From positions 55,379-119,378 of the forward strand of contig VXPW01000059.1 of NCBI GenBank assembly GCA_009839325.1: a stretch of DNA of 64,000 nucleotides, written 5' to 3'. Origin of the DNA: Rhodospirillales bacterium. Its GTDB lineage: Bacteria; Pseudomonadota; Alphaproteobacteria; TMED109. The position numbers and the translations under genes were made by a program. This document shows, one piece after another, positions 18,030 through 26,694 of this stretch. Positions within the stretch are counted from its first letter, which is position 1. Each line of letters begins with the position of its first letter. The notes under the pieces were generated by a model, which saw only the letters and a list, made by a program, of their open reading frames with translations, was not told the origin of the DNA and did no database searches.

Positions 18030-19238
18030 ATGCCGCCGGAGCGATCGACCCTCGGCCCGACCGACCTCGTCGACGATCTGGAGAACTTCTCCGAATTCGG
18101 AACGCCGACCCAAGTCGAGACGGTGGACGGGGTGCGGTATTTCGTCAACGAGTTCTGGACCTCACGGCAACGCCAGGCGCACCGCATTCACGAAGTCTCT
18201 TACCGCGCCTGTTTCAAGCCGCAGCTCCCGGGGTTCTACATCCGCCGCCTTACGGCAAGGCACGATGTTGTCTACGACCCCTTTATGGGACGGGGTACGA
18301 CTCCGATCGAGGCGGCACTGGCCGAACGGATTCCCTACGGGAACGACACCAACCCGCTGAGCAGGGCCTTTACCGAGCCCCGGATCAACCCGCCCACCCA
18401 GTCCGAGGTCGTGACGCGACTCCGGTCGATTCCGTGGGACAGCTTCACCCGTGCTGACCGCAGCGACCTGGAAGCCTTCTACCATCCCGAAACCCTCGCC
18501 CGCATCGAAGGACTTCGACGGTGGATCCTGGACCGTCAGGACGCCGGATGCCTGGACCTGGTGGACAAGTGGATCCGGATGATCGCGATCAACCGGCTGA
18601 CCGGGCATTCGTCCGGATTCTTTTCGGTTTACACCATGCCGCCCAACCAGGCGGTGTCGCTGGAACGCCAGCGGATCATCAACCGGCGTCGCAATCAGGT
18701 GCCGCCCCGCCGGGATGTGCCCGCGATCATTGAACGAAAGTCGCGTTCCCTGCTGTCATCGCGGGTGCTGCCGGCCGCCAGGCACCACCTGCTGTTGACC
18801 GAGCAATCGGACGAAACGTTCCAAATCCCGTCCGGAGCGGTCGCCTTGACCGTGACCTCGCCCCCGTTCCTCGACGTGGTCGACTACGTGACCGACAACT
18901 GGCTTCGCTGCTGGTTCCTGGGCATCGATCCCCACGAAGTCAGGCTTTCCCAGCTCCGGAACGTCGACGACTGGCAGCAGTTCGTTCGCTCCACGCTCGT
19001 GGAACTGGCCCGGGTCACGAGGTGGGGGGGCCACATCGCCTTCGAGGTGGGCGAGGTCCGTAACGGTTCCGTCCGTCTGGAAACCCATGTCGTGGCCGCC
19101 GCCGAGGGATTGCCGCTGGAAGTCCTCGGCGTGATGATCAATCAGCAGGAATTCACCAAGACCTCCAACTGTTGGGGAGTTGCGAACAACCGGCGTGGGA
19201 CAAACAGCAACCGCATTGTCTTGATGCACAAGGTCTGA
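18030..19238 (+). CDS. DNA methyltransferase, probable N4-cytosine type (orphan)
   Basis: AdoMet-dependent DNA methylase. From ATG 18030 (402 residues) the AdoMet-binding motif DPFMGRGTT is at 83-91 and the catalytic TSPPF at 276-280. The SPP form of the catalytic motif usually marks N4-cytosine methylation, whereas DPP/NPP mark N6-adenine. Motif I precedes motif IV, the reverse of the common beta-class order. No restriction endonuclease or specificity subunit is adjacent, so it is either solitary and regulatory or a relic of a system. Start is uncertain: TTG 17940 is possible, and AAGGAGG at 17991-17997 lies five bases before an in-frame CTG at 18003, which would add nine residues. The 300 bases before it hold no gene. 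Confidence 0.85.
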   Translation: MPPERSTLGPTDLVDDLENFSEFGTPTQVETVDGVRYFVNEFWTSRQRQAHRIHEVSYRACFKPQLPGFYIRRLTARHDVVYDPFMGRGTTPIEAALAERIPYGNDTNPLSRAFTEPRINPPTQSEVVTRLRSIPWDSFTRADRSDLEAFYHPETLARIEGLRRWILDRQDAGCLDLVDKWIRMIAINRLTGHSSGFFSVYTMPPNQAVSLERQRIINRRRNQVPPRRDVPAIIERKSRSLLSSRVLPAARHHLLLTEQSDETFQIPSGAVALTVTSPPFLDVVDYVTDNWLRCWFLGIDPHEVRLSQLRNVDDWQQFVRSTLVELARVTRWGGHIAFEVGEVRNGSVRLETHVVAAAEGLPLEVLGVMINQQEFTKTSNCWGVANNRRGTNSNRIVLMHKV

Positions 19239-19252
19239 CGCGGGGCGCGATG

Positions 19253-19280
19253 TTGACCTGTCGGGCCGATCCATTACGCT
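19253..19280 (+). promoter_or_regulatory. gcvT: Putative promoter of the glycine riboswitch-gcv operon
   Basis: TTGACC (19253-19258) and TACGCT (19275-19280) separated by 16 bases. Transcription would begin near 19287, a few bases before the riboswitch, which is the spacing expected. The -10 match is only moderate. Confidence 0.5.
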
Positions 19281-19290
19281 CCGCGTGTCC

Positions 19291-19480
19291 TCCCGCGGGA
19301 GAGTTCGGTGCATGTCACCGACGCCGAAGGAGCAACGGGGCCTCGGAACCTCTCAGGCACCAGGGACCGCGGGAATGGAGCACCTCTGGAGAGTGGCGAA
19401 GGTGACTTCGCCCACCGAAGGGGTAAGTCCGATATCCATTCCGGGCGTCGGACGAATCTCTCAGGTCCCATGACAGAGGA
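19291..19480 (+). ncRNA. Tandem glycine riboswitch
   Basis: Two glycine aptamers in series ahead of gcvT. Aptamer 1: P1 stem TCCCGCGG (19291-19298) pairs exactly with CCGCGGGA (19367-19374), enclosing GGAGAG, CGCCGAAGGAGCAA and CCTCTCAGG. Aptamer 2: P1 CCTCTG (19383-19388) pairs with CAGAGG (19474-19479), enclosing GGAGAG, CACCGAAGGGG and ATCTCTCAGG. The linker is about eight bases, typical for cooperative tandem aptamers. In proteobacteria this RNA turns on glycine cleavage genes when glycine is abundant. No clear terminator hairpin with T-run lies between it and gcvT, so control at ribosome access (GGAGGGAGG at 19511-19519) is more likely. Confidence 0.97.
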
Positions 19481-19524
19481 GGCCTTGCCCGGCATCGGTT
19501 GATCCGTGCCGGAGGGAGGCGCTC

Positions 19525-20643
19525 CTGCCGGGATCTTCGCAAGGCACAGCGCGGCCCACACCGCTCCACGACCTGCACATGGCCCTCGGGGGCAAGCTGG
19601 TGCCGTTTGCCGGCTGGGAACTCCCTGTCCAGTACGAGGGCATCCTCGCGGAGCATCGCTGGACCCGGGAATCGGCGTCGCTGTTCGACGTATCCCACAT
19701 GGGCCAGGTCGAGGTCTCCGGCAAGGACGCCGCCGGCCAGCTCGAGACCGTCATTCCGGCCAGCCTCCAGAGCCTGCCCGAGGGCCGCACCCGGTACGCG
19801 GTCATCACCAACGACGACGGCGGCATCGTGGACGACCTCCTCGTGACCCGCCGGGCCGACGACATCTTCCTGGTCATCAATGCGGCGAGGATCGACGCGG
19901 ACCTGGCGTGGTTCCGGTCACGCTTGCCCGTCCTCACGTTCAACCATCGGCAGGAGCGGGCGCTGCTCGCCCTCCAGGGCCCGAAGGCGGCCAACGCCTT
20001 GTCCGACCTGATTCCGGCCGCACTCGAACTGGCACCGTTCGCCTACGGAGAGTTCGAGCTCCTCGGCGTGCCCTGCACGTTCAGCCGCAGCGGATACACC
20101 GGCGAGGACGGTTTTGAGATCGGCTGCGACGGGCCGGCCGCCGTGTCGGTCGCCGAGGCACTGCTAGCCCGCTCGGAGGTGCGGCCAGCCGGCCTCGGGG
20201 CGCGCGACAGTCTTCGACTCGAGGCCGGTCTGTGCCTCTACGGGAGCGACATCGACGCCGACACCAGTCCCGTCGAAGCGGGATTGGCGTGGACGTTCGG
20301 CGCGCGACGGCGGGACACCCTCGCGGTGCCCGGCGGTGCGCGCATCGAACGCGAACTTGCGAACGGCCCCACCCGACGACGCGTGGGGCTGCTGCCTGAG
20401 GGGCGCGGCGTGGTCCGCGGCGGCGCTGTGGTCCTGGACGCATCCGGACACGAGATCGGCAAGGTCACCAGCGGGACCTTCTCTCCGTCGCTCGCTGTTC
20501 CCATCGCGATGGGATACGTCGCCACCGAGCATTCCGAACCCGGCGCCGCACTCCAGGTCGAGCTCCGGGGGCGGCAGGTGCCGGCCAGGGTGACCCCGCT
20601 TCCGTTTGTGCCCCCTCGCCGCCACCAGACGCGGCCCACCTGA
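19525..20643 (+). CDS. gcvT: Glycine cleavage system T protein (aminomethyltransferase)
   Basis: Transfers the aminomethyl carbon of glycine to tetrahydrofolate, releasing ammonia. Recognisable by [25 protein letters not shown], the folate-site region YTGEDGFEI and [17 protein letters not shown]. The first in-frame ATG is at 19579, but the conserved family N-terminus TPLHDLH lies just upstream of it. Reading back to the in-frame TGA at 19471 there is no ATG, GTG or TTG. A CTG at 19525 sits five bases after GGAGGGAGG, giving 372 residues, so CTG is the proposed start. Followed ten bases later by gcvH and regulated by the tandem glycine riboswitch. Confidence 0.93.
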   Translation: MPGSSQGTARPTPLHDLHMALGGKLVPFAGWELPVQYEGILAEHRWTRESASLFDVSHMGQVEVSGKDAAGQLETVIPASLQSLPEGRTRYAVITNDDGGIVDDLLVTRRADDIFLVINAARIDADLAWFRSRLPVLTFNHRQERALLALQGPKAANALSDLIPAALELAPFAYGEFELLGVPCTFSRSGYTGEDGFEIGCDGPAAVSVAEALLARSEVRPAGLGARDSLRLEAGLCLYGSDIDADTSPVEAGLAWTFGARRRDTLAVPGGARIERELANGPTRRRVGLLPEGRGVVRGGAVVLDASGHEIGKVTSGTFSPSLAVPIAMGYVATEHSEPGAALQVELRGRQVPARVTPLPFVPPRRHQTRPT

Positions 20644-20653
20644 GGAAAAGCGT

Positions 20654-21028
20654 ATGCCAAACCTTCGCTACACCAAGGACCATGAATGGGTCTCCGTGGA
20701 CGGCGATCTCGCCACTGTCGGCATCACCGAGTACGCGCAGGACCAACTGGGTGACATCGTGTTTGTCGAGTTGCCCGAGGTCGGCCGGACCGTTGCCGCC
20801 GGCGAGGAGGTTGCCGTGGTCGAATCGGTCAAGGCCGCATCCGAAGTCTATGCGCCGGTGGCGGGGCAGGTCGCGGAGACCAACCCGGTCCTGGGCGACG
20901 CGCCGGAAACCGTCAATGCAGATGCAACCGGCGACGGCTGGTTCCTCAGGATCCGGATGGCCGACCCGGGAGAATTTGACCAGCTTCTGGATGAAGCAGC
21001 CTACGCAGCGCTGACCGGCGAGGCCTGA
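20654..21028 (+). CDS. gcvH: Glycine cleavage system H protein
   Basis: Lipoylated carrier shuttling the aminomethyl group between P, T and L proteins. 124 residues beginning [13 protein letters not shown]; the lipoyl lysine is Lys60 in [10 protein letters not shown]. The ATG at 20654 follows GAGGAAAAG, ten bases after gcvT. The frame is open further upstream inside gcvT, but the family start is clear. Confidence 0.97.
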   Translation: MPNLRYTKDHEWVSVDGDLATVGITEYAQDQLGDIVFVELPEVGRTVAAGEEVAVVESVKAASEVYAPVAGQVAETNPVLGDAPETVNADATGDGWFLRIRMADPGEFDQLLDEAAYAALTGEA

Positions 21029-21032
21029 TCCC

Positions 21033-22385
21033 ATGCGTTGGCTTCCGAACACCGATGCGGATCGCCGCGCCATGCTGGACCGAATCGGGGTGCCGGCGAT
21101 CAACGACCTGTTCTCGGACGTGCCGTCCGAAGTCCTCGACCCGGTGCTGGACCTGCCTCCGGCGGCCAGCGAGATCGAGATCGGACGGGTTTTCGAAGAA
21201 CTGAGCGGCCGGAACCGCGCCGCTGGCGACGGGCCGTTCTTCCTCGGCGCCGGCGCGTACCGCCATTACATCCCGGCCAGCGTCGACGCGCTGATCCAGC
21301 GCGGGGAATTCCTGACCTCATACACGCCCTACCAGCCGGAGATCAGCCAGGGCACCCTTCAGACCCTTTTCGAGTTCCAGACGCAAGTGGCCTTGCTGAC
21401 CGGGTGCGAGGTCGCCAACGCATCGATGTACGACGGATCGACGGCGTGCGTGGAGGCCACCCTGATGGCCGCTCGCGTCACCCGACGCAACCGGATTGCG
21501 GTTGCCGACGGCCTGCACCCGCATTGGCACGAGACCCTGACAACGTACTTCCACTTCGCTGGCCTGGAGCTGGTTCAGCTGTCGGGCGCCGAACCAGGAC
21601 AGTGGCTGCCGGCAAGTCCCGATGCACTTCCCGACGACTGCGCGGCCGTGCTGGTGCAGTACCCGGACGTCTTCGGCGCCGTGGGCGATCTACGGCCTTG
21701 GGCAGAGGCGGCGCATGCAGCCGGTGCCCTGCTGATCGTGGCGGTCCCCGAAACGGTCGCGCTGGGCGCTCTCCGTTCGCCCGGCGAAGACGGCGCGGAC
21801 ATTGTGGTTGCCGAAGGACAGTCCCTCGGTGTGGGCCTGGCGTTCGGCGGACCGTACGTGGGCTTGTTCGCTACCCGGGACAAGTACGTGCGGAACATGC
21901 CGGGGCGGCTCGCCGGTGAAACGGTGGACACCGAGGGCGAACGCTCATTCGTATTGACGCTCGCCGCGCGCGAGCAGCACATCCGGCGCGGCCGGGCCAC
22001 CAGCAACATCTGTACCAACAGCGGGCTGTGTGCGCTCGCCTTTTCCGTCCATCTCGCGCTCCTCGGCGAGACCGGTCTGGCTCGCCTCGCCCGCCTGAAC
22101 CACGAGGCTGCCGTCCGGACGGCAGAGCGCATTGAAGCGGTCAAGGGCGTCAGCGTTGCCAACGAAACGTTCTTCAATGAGTTCGTGGTTGCTCTCGACC
22201 GTCCCGCCGAGGACGTGGCCGCGGCCATGCAGCGGGAGCGCGGGGTGCTCGCCGGCGTACCCGCCTCCCGCCTCTACCCGGGCCGCGACGACCTCGCGAA
22301 CCATCTCCTGATTGCCGCCACCGAACTCACGACAGACGACGATATCGAGCGCCTGGGCGCCGCATTCGAGGAGACACTGCGATGA
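21033..22385 (+). CDS. gcvPA: Glycine dehydrogenase (decarboxylating) subunit 1
   Basis: N-terminal half of a two-subunit P protein, 450 residues. Conserved blocks include GAGAYRHYIPASVDAL, SYTPYQPEISQGTLQ, ANASMYDGSTA and the NICTNSGLCALAF segment. With GcvPB it decarboxylates glycine using PLP. Begins four bases after gcvH and overlaps gcvPB by four bases (ATGA), so the subunits are translationally coupled. The split P protein contrasts with the single long GcvP of enterobacteria. Confidence 0.96.
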   Translation: MRWLPNTDADRRAMLDRIGVPAINDLFSDVPSEVLDPVLDLPPAASEIEIGRVFEELSGRNRAAGDGPFFLGAGAYRHYIPASVDALIQRGEFLTSYTPYQPEISQGTLQTLFEFQTQVALLTGCEVANASMYDGSTACVEATLMAARVTRRNRIAVADGLHPHWHETLTTYFHFAGLELVQLSGAEPGQWLPASPDALPDDCAAVLVQYPDVFGAVGDLRPWAEAAHAAGALLIVAVPETVALGALRSPGEDGADIVVAEGQSLGVGLAFGGPYVGLFATRDKYVRNMPGRLAGETVDTEGERSFVLTLAAREQHIRRGRATSNICTNSGLCALAFSVHLALLGETGLARLARLNHEAAVRTAERIEAVKGVSVANETFFNEFVVALDRPAEDVAAAMQRERGVLAGVPASRLYPGRDDLANHLLIAATELTTDDDIERLGAAFEETLR

Positions 22386-23878
22386 GCGGCATTCAGTCCG
22401 GAGCACCTGACCGCGCGGAACCTCTCCTGTTCGAACTCGGATCGCCGGGACGGAGCGGCATCGATCTGCCTGCCCCCTCAGGTTGCGCAACACGGCTCGG
22501 CTCCGCCGAACGGTCAACAGGAATCGGGCTGCCCGATCTCGACGAAGCGACCGTAGTGCGCCACTACACTCGGCTCAGCCGCCTCAATCACGGAATCGAT
22601 ACCGCCTTCTATCCGCTGGGATCGTGCACCATGAAGCACAATCCCCGGCTCCACGAAAAGCTCGCCCGGCTGCCTGGCTTTGCCGACGTGCACCCGCTGC
22701 AGCCGGCATCCACCGTGCAGGGAGCCCTCACGGTGATCGACGAACTCGCGCGCTGGCTGCGGATCCTCACCGGATTGCCGGCAGTGGCGATGTGGCCCGC
22801 TGCCGGGGCCCACGGAGAGCTGTGTGGCCTGATGGCCATCAGGGCAGCACACGAAGCCAAAGGCGAGGCACGCCACCGCATCCTGGTGCCGGATTCCGCA
22901 CACGGAACCAACCCGGCGACCGCTGCGTTTTGCGGGTTCGAGGTGGAGAAGGTCCAGGAGGGTGCCGACGGTCGTGTCGATACTGCGAGCCTCGAAGCGG
23001 CCCTCGGCCCCGACGTTGCCGCCATCATGCTGACCAATCCGAACACCTGCGGCGTGTTCGAATCCGACATCCAGGCGATGGCAGAGGCGACCCACGCTGC
23101 GGGGGCCTACTTCTACTGCGATGGCGCCAACTTCAATGCCCTGGTGGGCAAGGTGAGACCGGGTGATCTGGGCGTGGACGCCATGCACATCAACCTGCAC
23201 AAGACCTTCTCCACCCCGCACGGCGGCGGTGGCCCGGGTGCCGGCCCCACGGTGCTGTCTGCAGCGCTTGCGCCGTTTGCGCCGCTGCCCTGGGTCCTGC
23301 ACGAGGACGACGGACAGCTTCGCCTGCTGGAGCAGGCGACTGGCCCGGCCGGCGCCAGCTTCGGACGGCTGCGGGCCTTCCACGGCCAGATGGGAACGTT
23401 TGTGCGGGCCCTTGCCTACTGCCTGAGCTACGGCCGGGAGGGGATCCGGCAGGTTGCCGAGGACGCCGTGCTCAACGCCAACTACCTGCGCTCGGCGCTG
23501 GCTAACACCCTGTCTCCGGCCTACCCGGGACCGTGCATGCACGAGTGCCTGTTCGACGATTCGTTTCTCGACGGTACCGGGGTTTCCACGCTCGACTTCG
23601 CCAAGGCGTTGATTGAGCAGGGCTTCCACCCTCCCACAGTCTATTTTCCGTTGGTGGTCTCAGGGGCGCTGCTGGTGGAGCCCACAGAAACGGAAAGCCG
23701 GACCACGCTGGATTCTTTCATCGAAGCTGCCCGCGACCTAGTGGCCCGTGCCCACGGCTCCGAGGCGGATGGCTTTGCCAATGCGCCCGGGAATGCTCCC
23801 CGCCGGCGCGCCGATGAGACCCGAGCTGCACGAAGTCCCGTGCTCAGATGGAAACCTTCGGCGGCGGAACACAGATGA
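22382..23878 (+). CDS. gcvPB: Glycine dehydrogenase (decarboxylating) subunit 2
   Basis: C-terminal half of the split P protein, 498 residues, carrying the PLP cofactor. The PLP lysine is Lys274 in MHINLHKTFSTPHGGGG; other blocks are FYPLGSCTMKHNPR, DSAHGTNPATA and LTNPNTCGVFE. The last ~30 residues (Arg/Ala-rich) are a nonconserved tail. Last gene of the riboswitch-controlled operon; the lipoamide dehydrogenase (L protein) is not in the window. Confidence 0.97.
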   Translation: MSGIQSGAPDRAEPLLFELGSPGRSGIDLPAPSGCATRLGSAERSTGIGLPDLDEATVVRHYTRLSRLNHGIDTAFYPLGSCTMKHNPRLHEKLARLPGFADVHPLQPASTVQGALTVIDELARWLRILTGLPAVAMWPAAGAHGELCGLMAIRAAHEAKGEARHRILVPDSAHGTNPATAAFCGFEVEKVQEGADGRVDTASLEAALGPDVAAIMLTNPNTCGVFESDIQAMAEATHAAGAYFYCDGANFNALVGKVRPGDLGVDAMHINLHKTFSTPHGGGGPGAGPTVLSAALAPFAPLPWVLHEDDGQLRLLEQATGPAGASFGRLRAFHGQMGTFVRALAYCLSYGREGIRQVAEDAVLNANYLRSALANTLSPAYPGPCMHECLFDDSFLDGTGVSTLDFAKALIEQGFHPPTVYFPLVVSGALLVEPTETESRTTLDSFIEAARDLVARAHGSEADGFANAPGNAPRRRADETRAARSPVLRWKPSAAEHR

Positions 23879-23966
23879 GTACACTCACCTGACGGCTTGA
23901 CGCTGGCATGCCCTATGTCTCAAGTGGCCTGCCTCTAGACGCCGCACTGCCAACCCCGTCGCTACC

Positions 23967-26093
23967 TTGATCGCCGCATCCCCCTGCACTCGCCGCGTCT
24001 GCGGCACGATTTCCCTGGTCCTGGCCCTCGGCCTGCCGGTGCCTGCTGCGGCCGCCACGGCGGCCGATACCGCCTCCGAATGGAGCGACGGCGAATCCTG
24101 GCGGACGCGAATCGTTTCGGCCGTGACAGCGGCCGGATCTCGCCCCACGCTCCCGCTCGGCCTGCAGGTGGCGCTCGACGACGGCTGGCATATCTACTGG
24201 CGAAGCCCGGGTGAAGCCGGATTGCCGCCCACCCTCACCGTCGGTCCAGCTTCGGAGAACGTCGCGTCCGTCGAATTTGTGTGGCCCGCCCCGGAGCAGT
24301 CGGTCGAGCAGGGGCAACTCGTCACACGCACCTACGCGGGAAACGTGCTCATCCCGATCCGACTCCATGTCGAGGAGCCCGGGCGGCCGACCACGCTCGA
24401 TGCGGGAATCGACTACCAGGTCTGCGCTCAGGTCTGCATTCCCGTTCGAGTCGACACGTTGCTGCACCTGCCGGCCGGTGCCGCATCCCCCAGTTCCCAC
24501 GCCCGGATCATCGCCGAAGCGGAAGCGCGCGTGCCCGGCCCGCCGCAGGCGGCCGGCTTCGAGCGACTGACCGCCGCCTTCGACGGGGTCCGCACGGTCC
24601 ACATCACGGCGGACAGCATGTTCGAGCTGGATACCTCGCCCGAACAGATTGTCGCCCTCCTCGAGGGACCGGAGGGAATCTTCTTCCGCAGTGACCACGC
24701 GACCGTCTCGGCCGACGGGAAAACGGTCGCGGTCGTTGTCGACGTCCTGCCCCCGTTCGATGCCGAGCAACTCGAAGGAGCCGATCTCGGTGTCACCCTG
24801 GTCACGGGCTCGGCCAACGCATACCGCCAACTCGTCCTCGCCGCGGCGCCAGCCTCGACCGGCGGCGACCTGACGCTCGGCGTGGCGTTCCTGCTCGCCC
24901 TGCTCGGAGGCCTGATCCTGAACCTGATGCCCTGCGTGCTGCCGGTACTCGGAATCAAGATTGCCCGGTTGATCGATGCGGCTGGGCAAGACCGGGCTGT
25001 CGTCTCCGCGAGCTTTCTCGCAACCGCAGCCGGTATCGTCGCGTCGTTCGGCCTGCTCGCCCTGCTGGTCGCCGCGGTTCGGGCAGCTGGCCTGACGGCC
25101 GGTTGGGGGTTCCAGTTCCAGATACCCGGGTTCATCGCCTTCGTTGCGGTGATCGTGCTGCTGTTCGCGGCAGTTCTTGCGGGTATCTGCGATATCCGGC
25201 TGCCCATTAGGGTGAACCGCTGGTTCCAGGCTGCCGGCGGCGACCTGAAGGGGCACGCGGGCGCGTTCGCGGAGGGAGCGTTCGCCACCGTGCTGGCCAC
25301 GCCGTGCACCGCACCCGTGGTCGGCACCGCCGTGGGTTTCGCGCTCACGCGCGGCTTTGGCGACATCGTGCTCGTGTTTCTGGGCCTCGGACTAGGCATG
25401 GCCGTCCCATGGCTGCTGGTCGCCGTCCGGCCGGGTCTCCTTGCGATGTTGCCCCGTCCCGGCCCCTGGATGGGTCGTCTCAAGCTGGTGCTGGCGCTCA
25501 TGCTCCTCGGCACGGCGATCTGGCTGCTGTCCGTGCTGCACTCGGCGGCCGGAGTCATCCCGACGGCTGTCGCCGCCGGACTGAGCGGACTCGCGGTGCT
25601 CGCATTTGCGGTCCGGACCGCCGAGCGGATCGTCCCGGTCGTGCGGGGCGCAGGCCTGGCCTCGCTGGTACTGGCGGTTCTGTTCCCGGCCATGGCCGGC
25701 TACACGGGGCCCGGCGACCGGATGCCGGCCAGCGACCCGCTTTGGCGGCCGCTGAACCCGGCGGCCGTGCCCCACCTGGCCGCCGATCAGGTCCTCCTTG
25801 TGGACGTGACCGCCGACTGGTGCGTGACCTGCGTCGTGAACAAACGCCTGGTGCTCGATCGGCCGCCGATTCGCAACCTTCTGGAGGTTGGCGACATCGT
25901 CGGTCTGCGTGGTGACTGGACCCTGCCAGATTCGGACATAGCCGCCTATCTGGCGACGCACCAGCGCCTCGGAGTCCCGTTCAATGCCGTGTACGGACCG
26001 GGCCTTCCTGAGGGCGAGGTGCTACCGGAGCTACTGACTGCGGACGCGATCATCGAAGCCGTCCAACGCGCCAAACGGGCCAAGGTCAGGTAA
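23967..26093 (+). CDS. DsbD/ScsB-like thiol:disulfide interchange protein
   Basis: 708-residue membrane protein moving electrons from cytoplasmic thioredoxin to periplasmic thiols. Layout: signal peptide (about 1-28), periplasmic DsbD alpha-type domain with a Cys pair (YQVCAQVCIP), a membrane domain of about eight spans with the paired redox cysteines NLMPCVLPVLG (near 322) and ATPCTAPVVG (near 446), and a short C-terminal thioredoxin-like domain with WCVTC near 620. The large N-terminal domain with LDDGWHIYWRSPGEAG resembles ScsB-type proteins more than E. coli DsbD. The TTG start lacks a visible ribosome site and is uncertain. The peroxiredoxin behind it makes a redox-defence pair likely. 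Confidence 0.88.
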   Translation: MIAASPCTRRVCGTISLVLALGLPVPAAAATAADTASEWSDGESWRTRIVSAVTAAGSRPTLPLGLQVALDDGWHIYWRSPGEAGLPPTLTVGPASENVASVEFVWPAPEQSVEQGQLVTRTYAGNVLIPIRLHVEEPGRPTTLDAGIDYQVCAQVCIPVRVDTLLHLPAGAASPSSHARIIAEAEARVPGPPQAAGFERLTAAFDGVRTVHITADSMFELDTSPEQIVALLEGPEGIFFRSDHATVSADGKTVAVVVDVLPPFDAEQLEGADLGVTLVTGSANAYRQLVLAAAPASTGGDLTLGVAFLLALLGGLILNLMPCVLPVLGIKIARLIDAAGQDRAVVSASFLATAAGIVASFGLLALLVAAVRAAGLTAGWGFQFQIPGFIAFVAVIVLLFAAVLAGICDIRLPIRVNRWFQAAGGDLKGHAGAFAEGAFATVLATPCTAPVVGTAVGFALTRGFGDIVLVFLGLGLGMAVPWLLVAVRPGLLAMLPRPGPWMGRLKLVLALMLLGTAIWLLSVLHSAAGVIPTAVAAGLSGLAVLAFAVRTAERIVPVVRGAGLASLVLAVLFPAMAGYTGPGDRMPASDPLWRPLNPAAVPHLAADQVLLVDVTADWCVTCVVNKRLVLDRPPIRNLLEVGDIVGLRGDWTLPDSDIAAYLATHQRLGVPFNAVYGPGLPEGEVLPELLTADAIIEAVQRAKRAKVR

Positions 26094-26169
26094 CCTGCAG
26101 TCCGCTGCTCCGGAGCGACCGCCTGGTCCCTCTCGGGCTCGTGCCACCAATCAAACCCGGGAGGCTCCG

Positions 26170-26652
26170 ATACCCATCTCGACTGGTGATTCCATCCCCG
26201 CCGCCACGCTCCGCCGCCTCAGCGCGGACGGCATGGAAGAAGTGTCCACGACCGAGTTCTTCGGCAACCGCAAGGTGGTCGTGTTCTCGGTACCCGGCGC
26301 ATTCACGCCCACCTGTTCCGTTCAGCATCTGCCCGGCTTCGTGCAGAACGCCGACGCGATCAAGGCAAAGGGGGTCGACGAGATCGTCTGCATTGCGGTC
26401 AATGACGCATTCGTGATGGACGCTTGGGGTAAGAGCCAGAACACCGGTGATTCGGTGACGCTGCTGGCCGACGGCAACGGCGAATTCACGCAGGCCCTCG
26501 GTCTGGGGCTGGACGGGACCGGATTCGGGCTTGGGCAACGCGGCCAGCGATTCGCGATGGTCGTGGAGAACGGTTCGGTCGCCCACCTTGCCGTCGAAGA
26601 GGCAGGCGCGTTCGAAGTGTCAAGCGCCGAGCGGATTCTCGCCGTCCTTTGA
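26170..26652 (+). CDS. Peroxiredoxin, Prx5/hybrid type
   Basis: Thiol peroxidase of the AhpC/TSA superfamily reducing hydroperoxides. The peroxidatic cysteine is in PGAFTPTC (Cys49 counted from 26170); VFVMDAW-like VNDAFVMDAW and LADGNGEFTQALGL are typical of the group. The first ATG is at 26233, which would remove about 21 conserved residues (PISTGDSIPAATLRRLSADG). The family start aligns instead with ATA at 26170, five bases after GGGAGG, and no ATG, GTG or TTG lies in frame after the dsbD-like stop at 26093. With this start the protein has 160 residues, the normal size. Confidence 0.9.
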   Translation: MPISTGDSIPAATLRRLSADGMEEVSTTEFFGNRKVVVFSVPGAFTPTCSVQHLPGFVQNADAIKAKGVDEIVCIAVNDAFVMDAWGKSQNTGDSVTLLADGNGEFTQALGLGLDGTGFGLGQRGQRFAMVVENGSVAHLAVEEAGAFEVSSAERILAVL

Positions 26653-26694
26653 GGCCCCTGCGCCTCCCGATGACCCTCCCAAGGCAAGCCGCCG

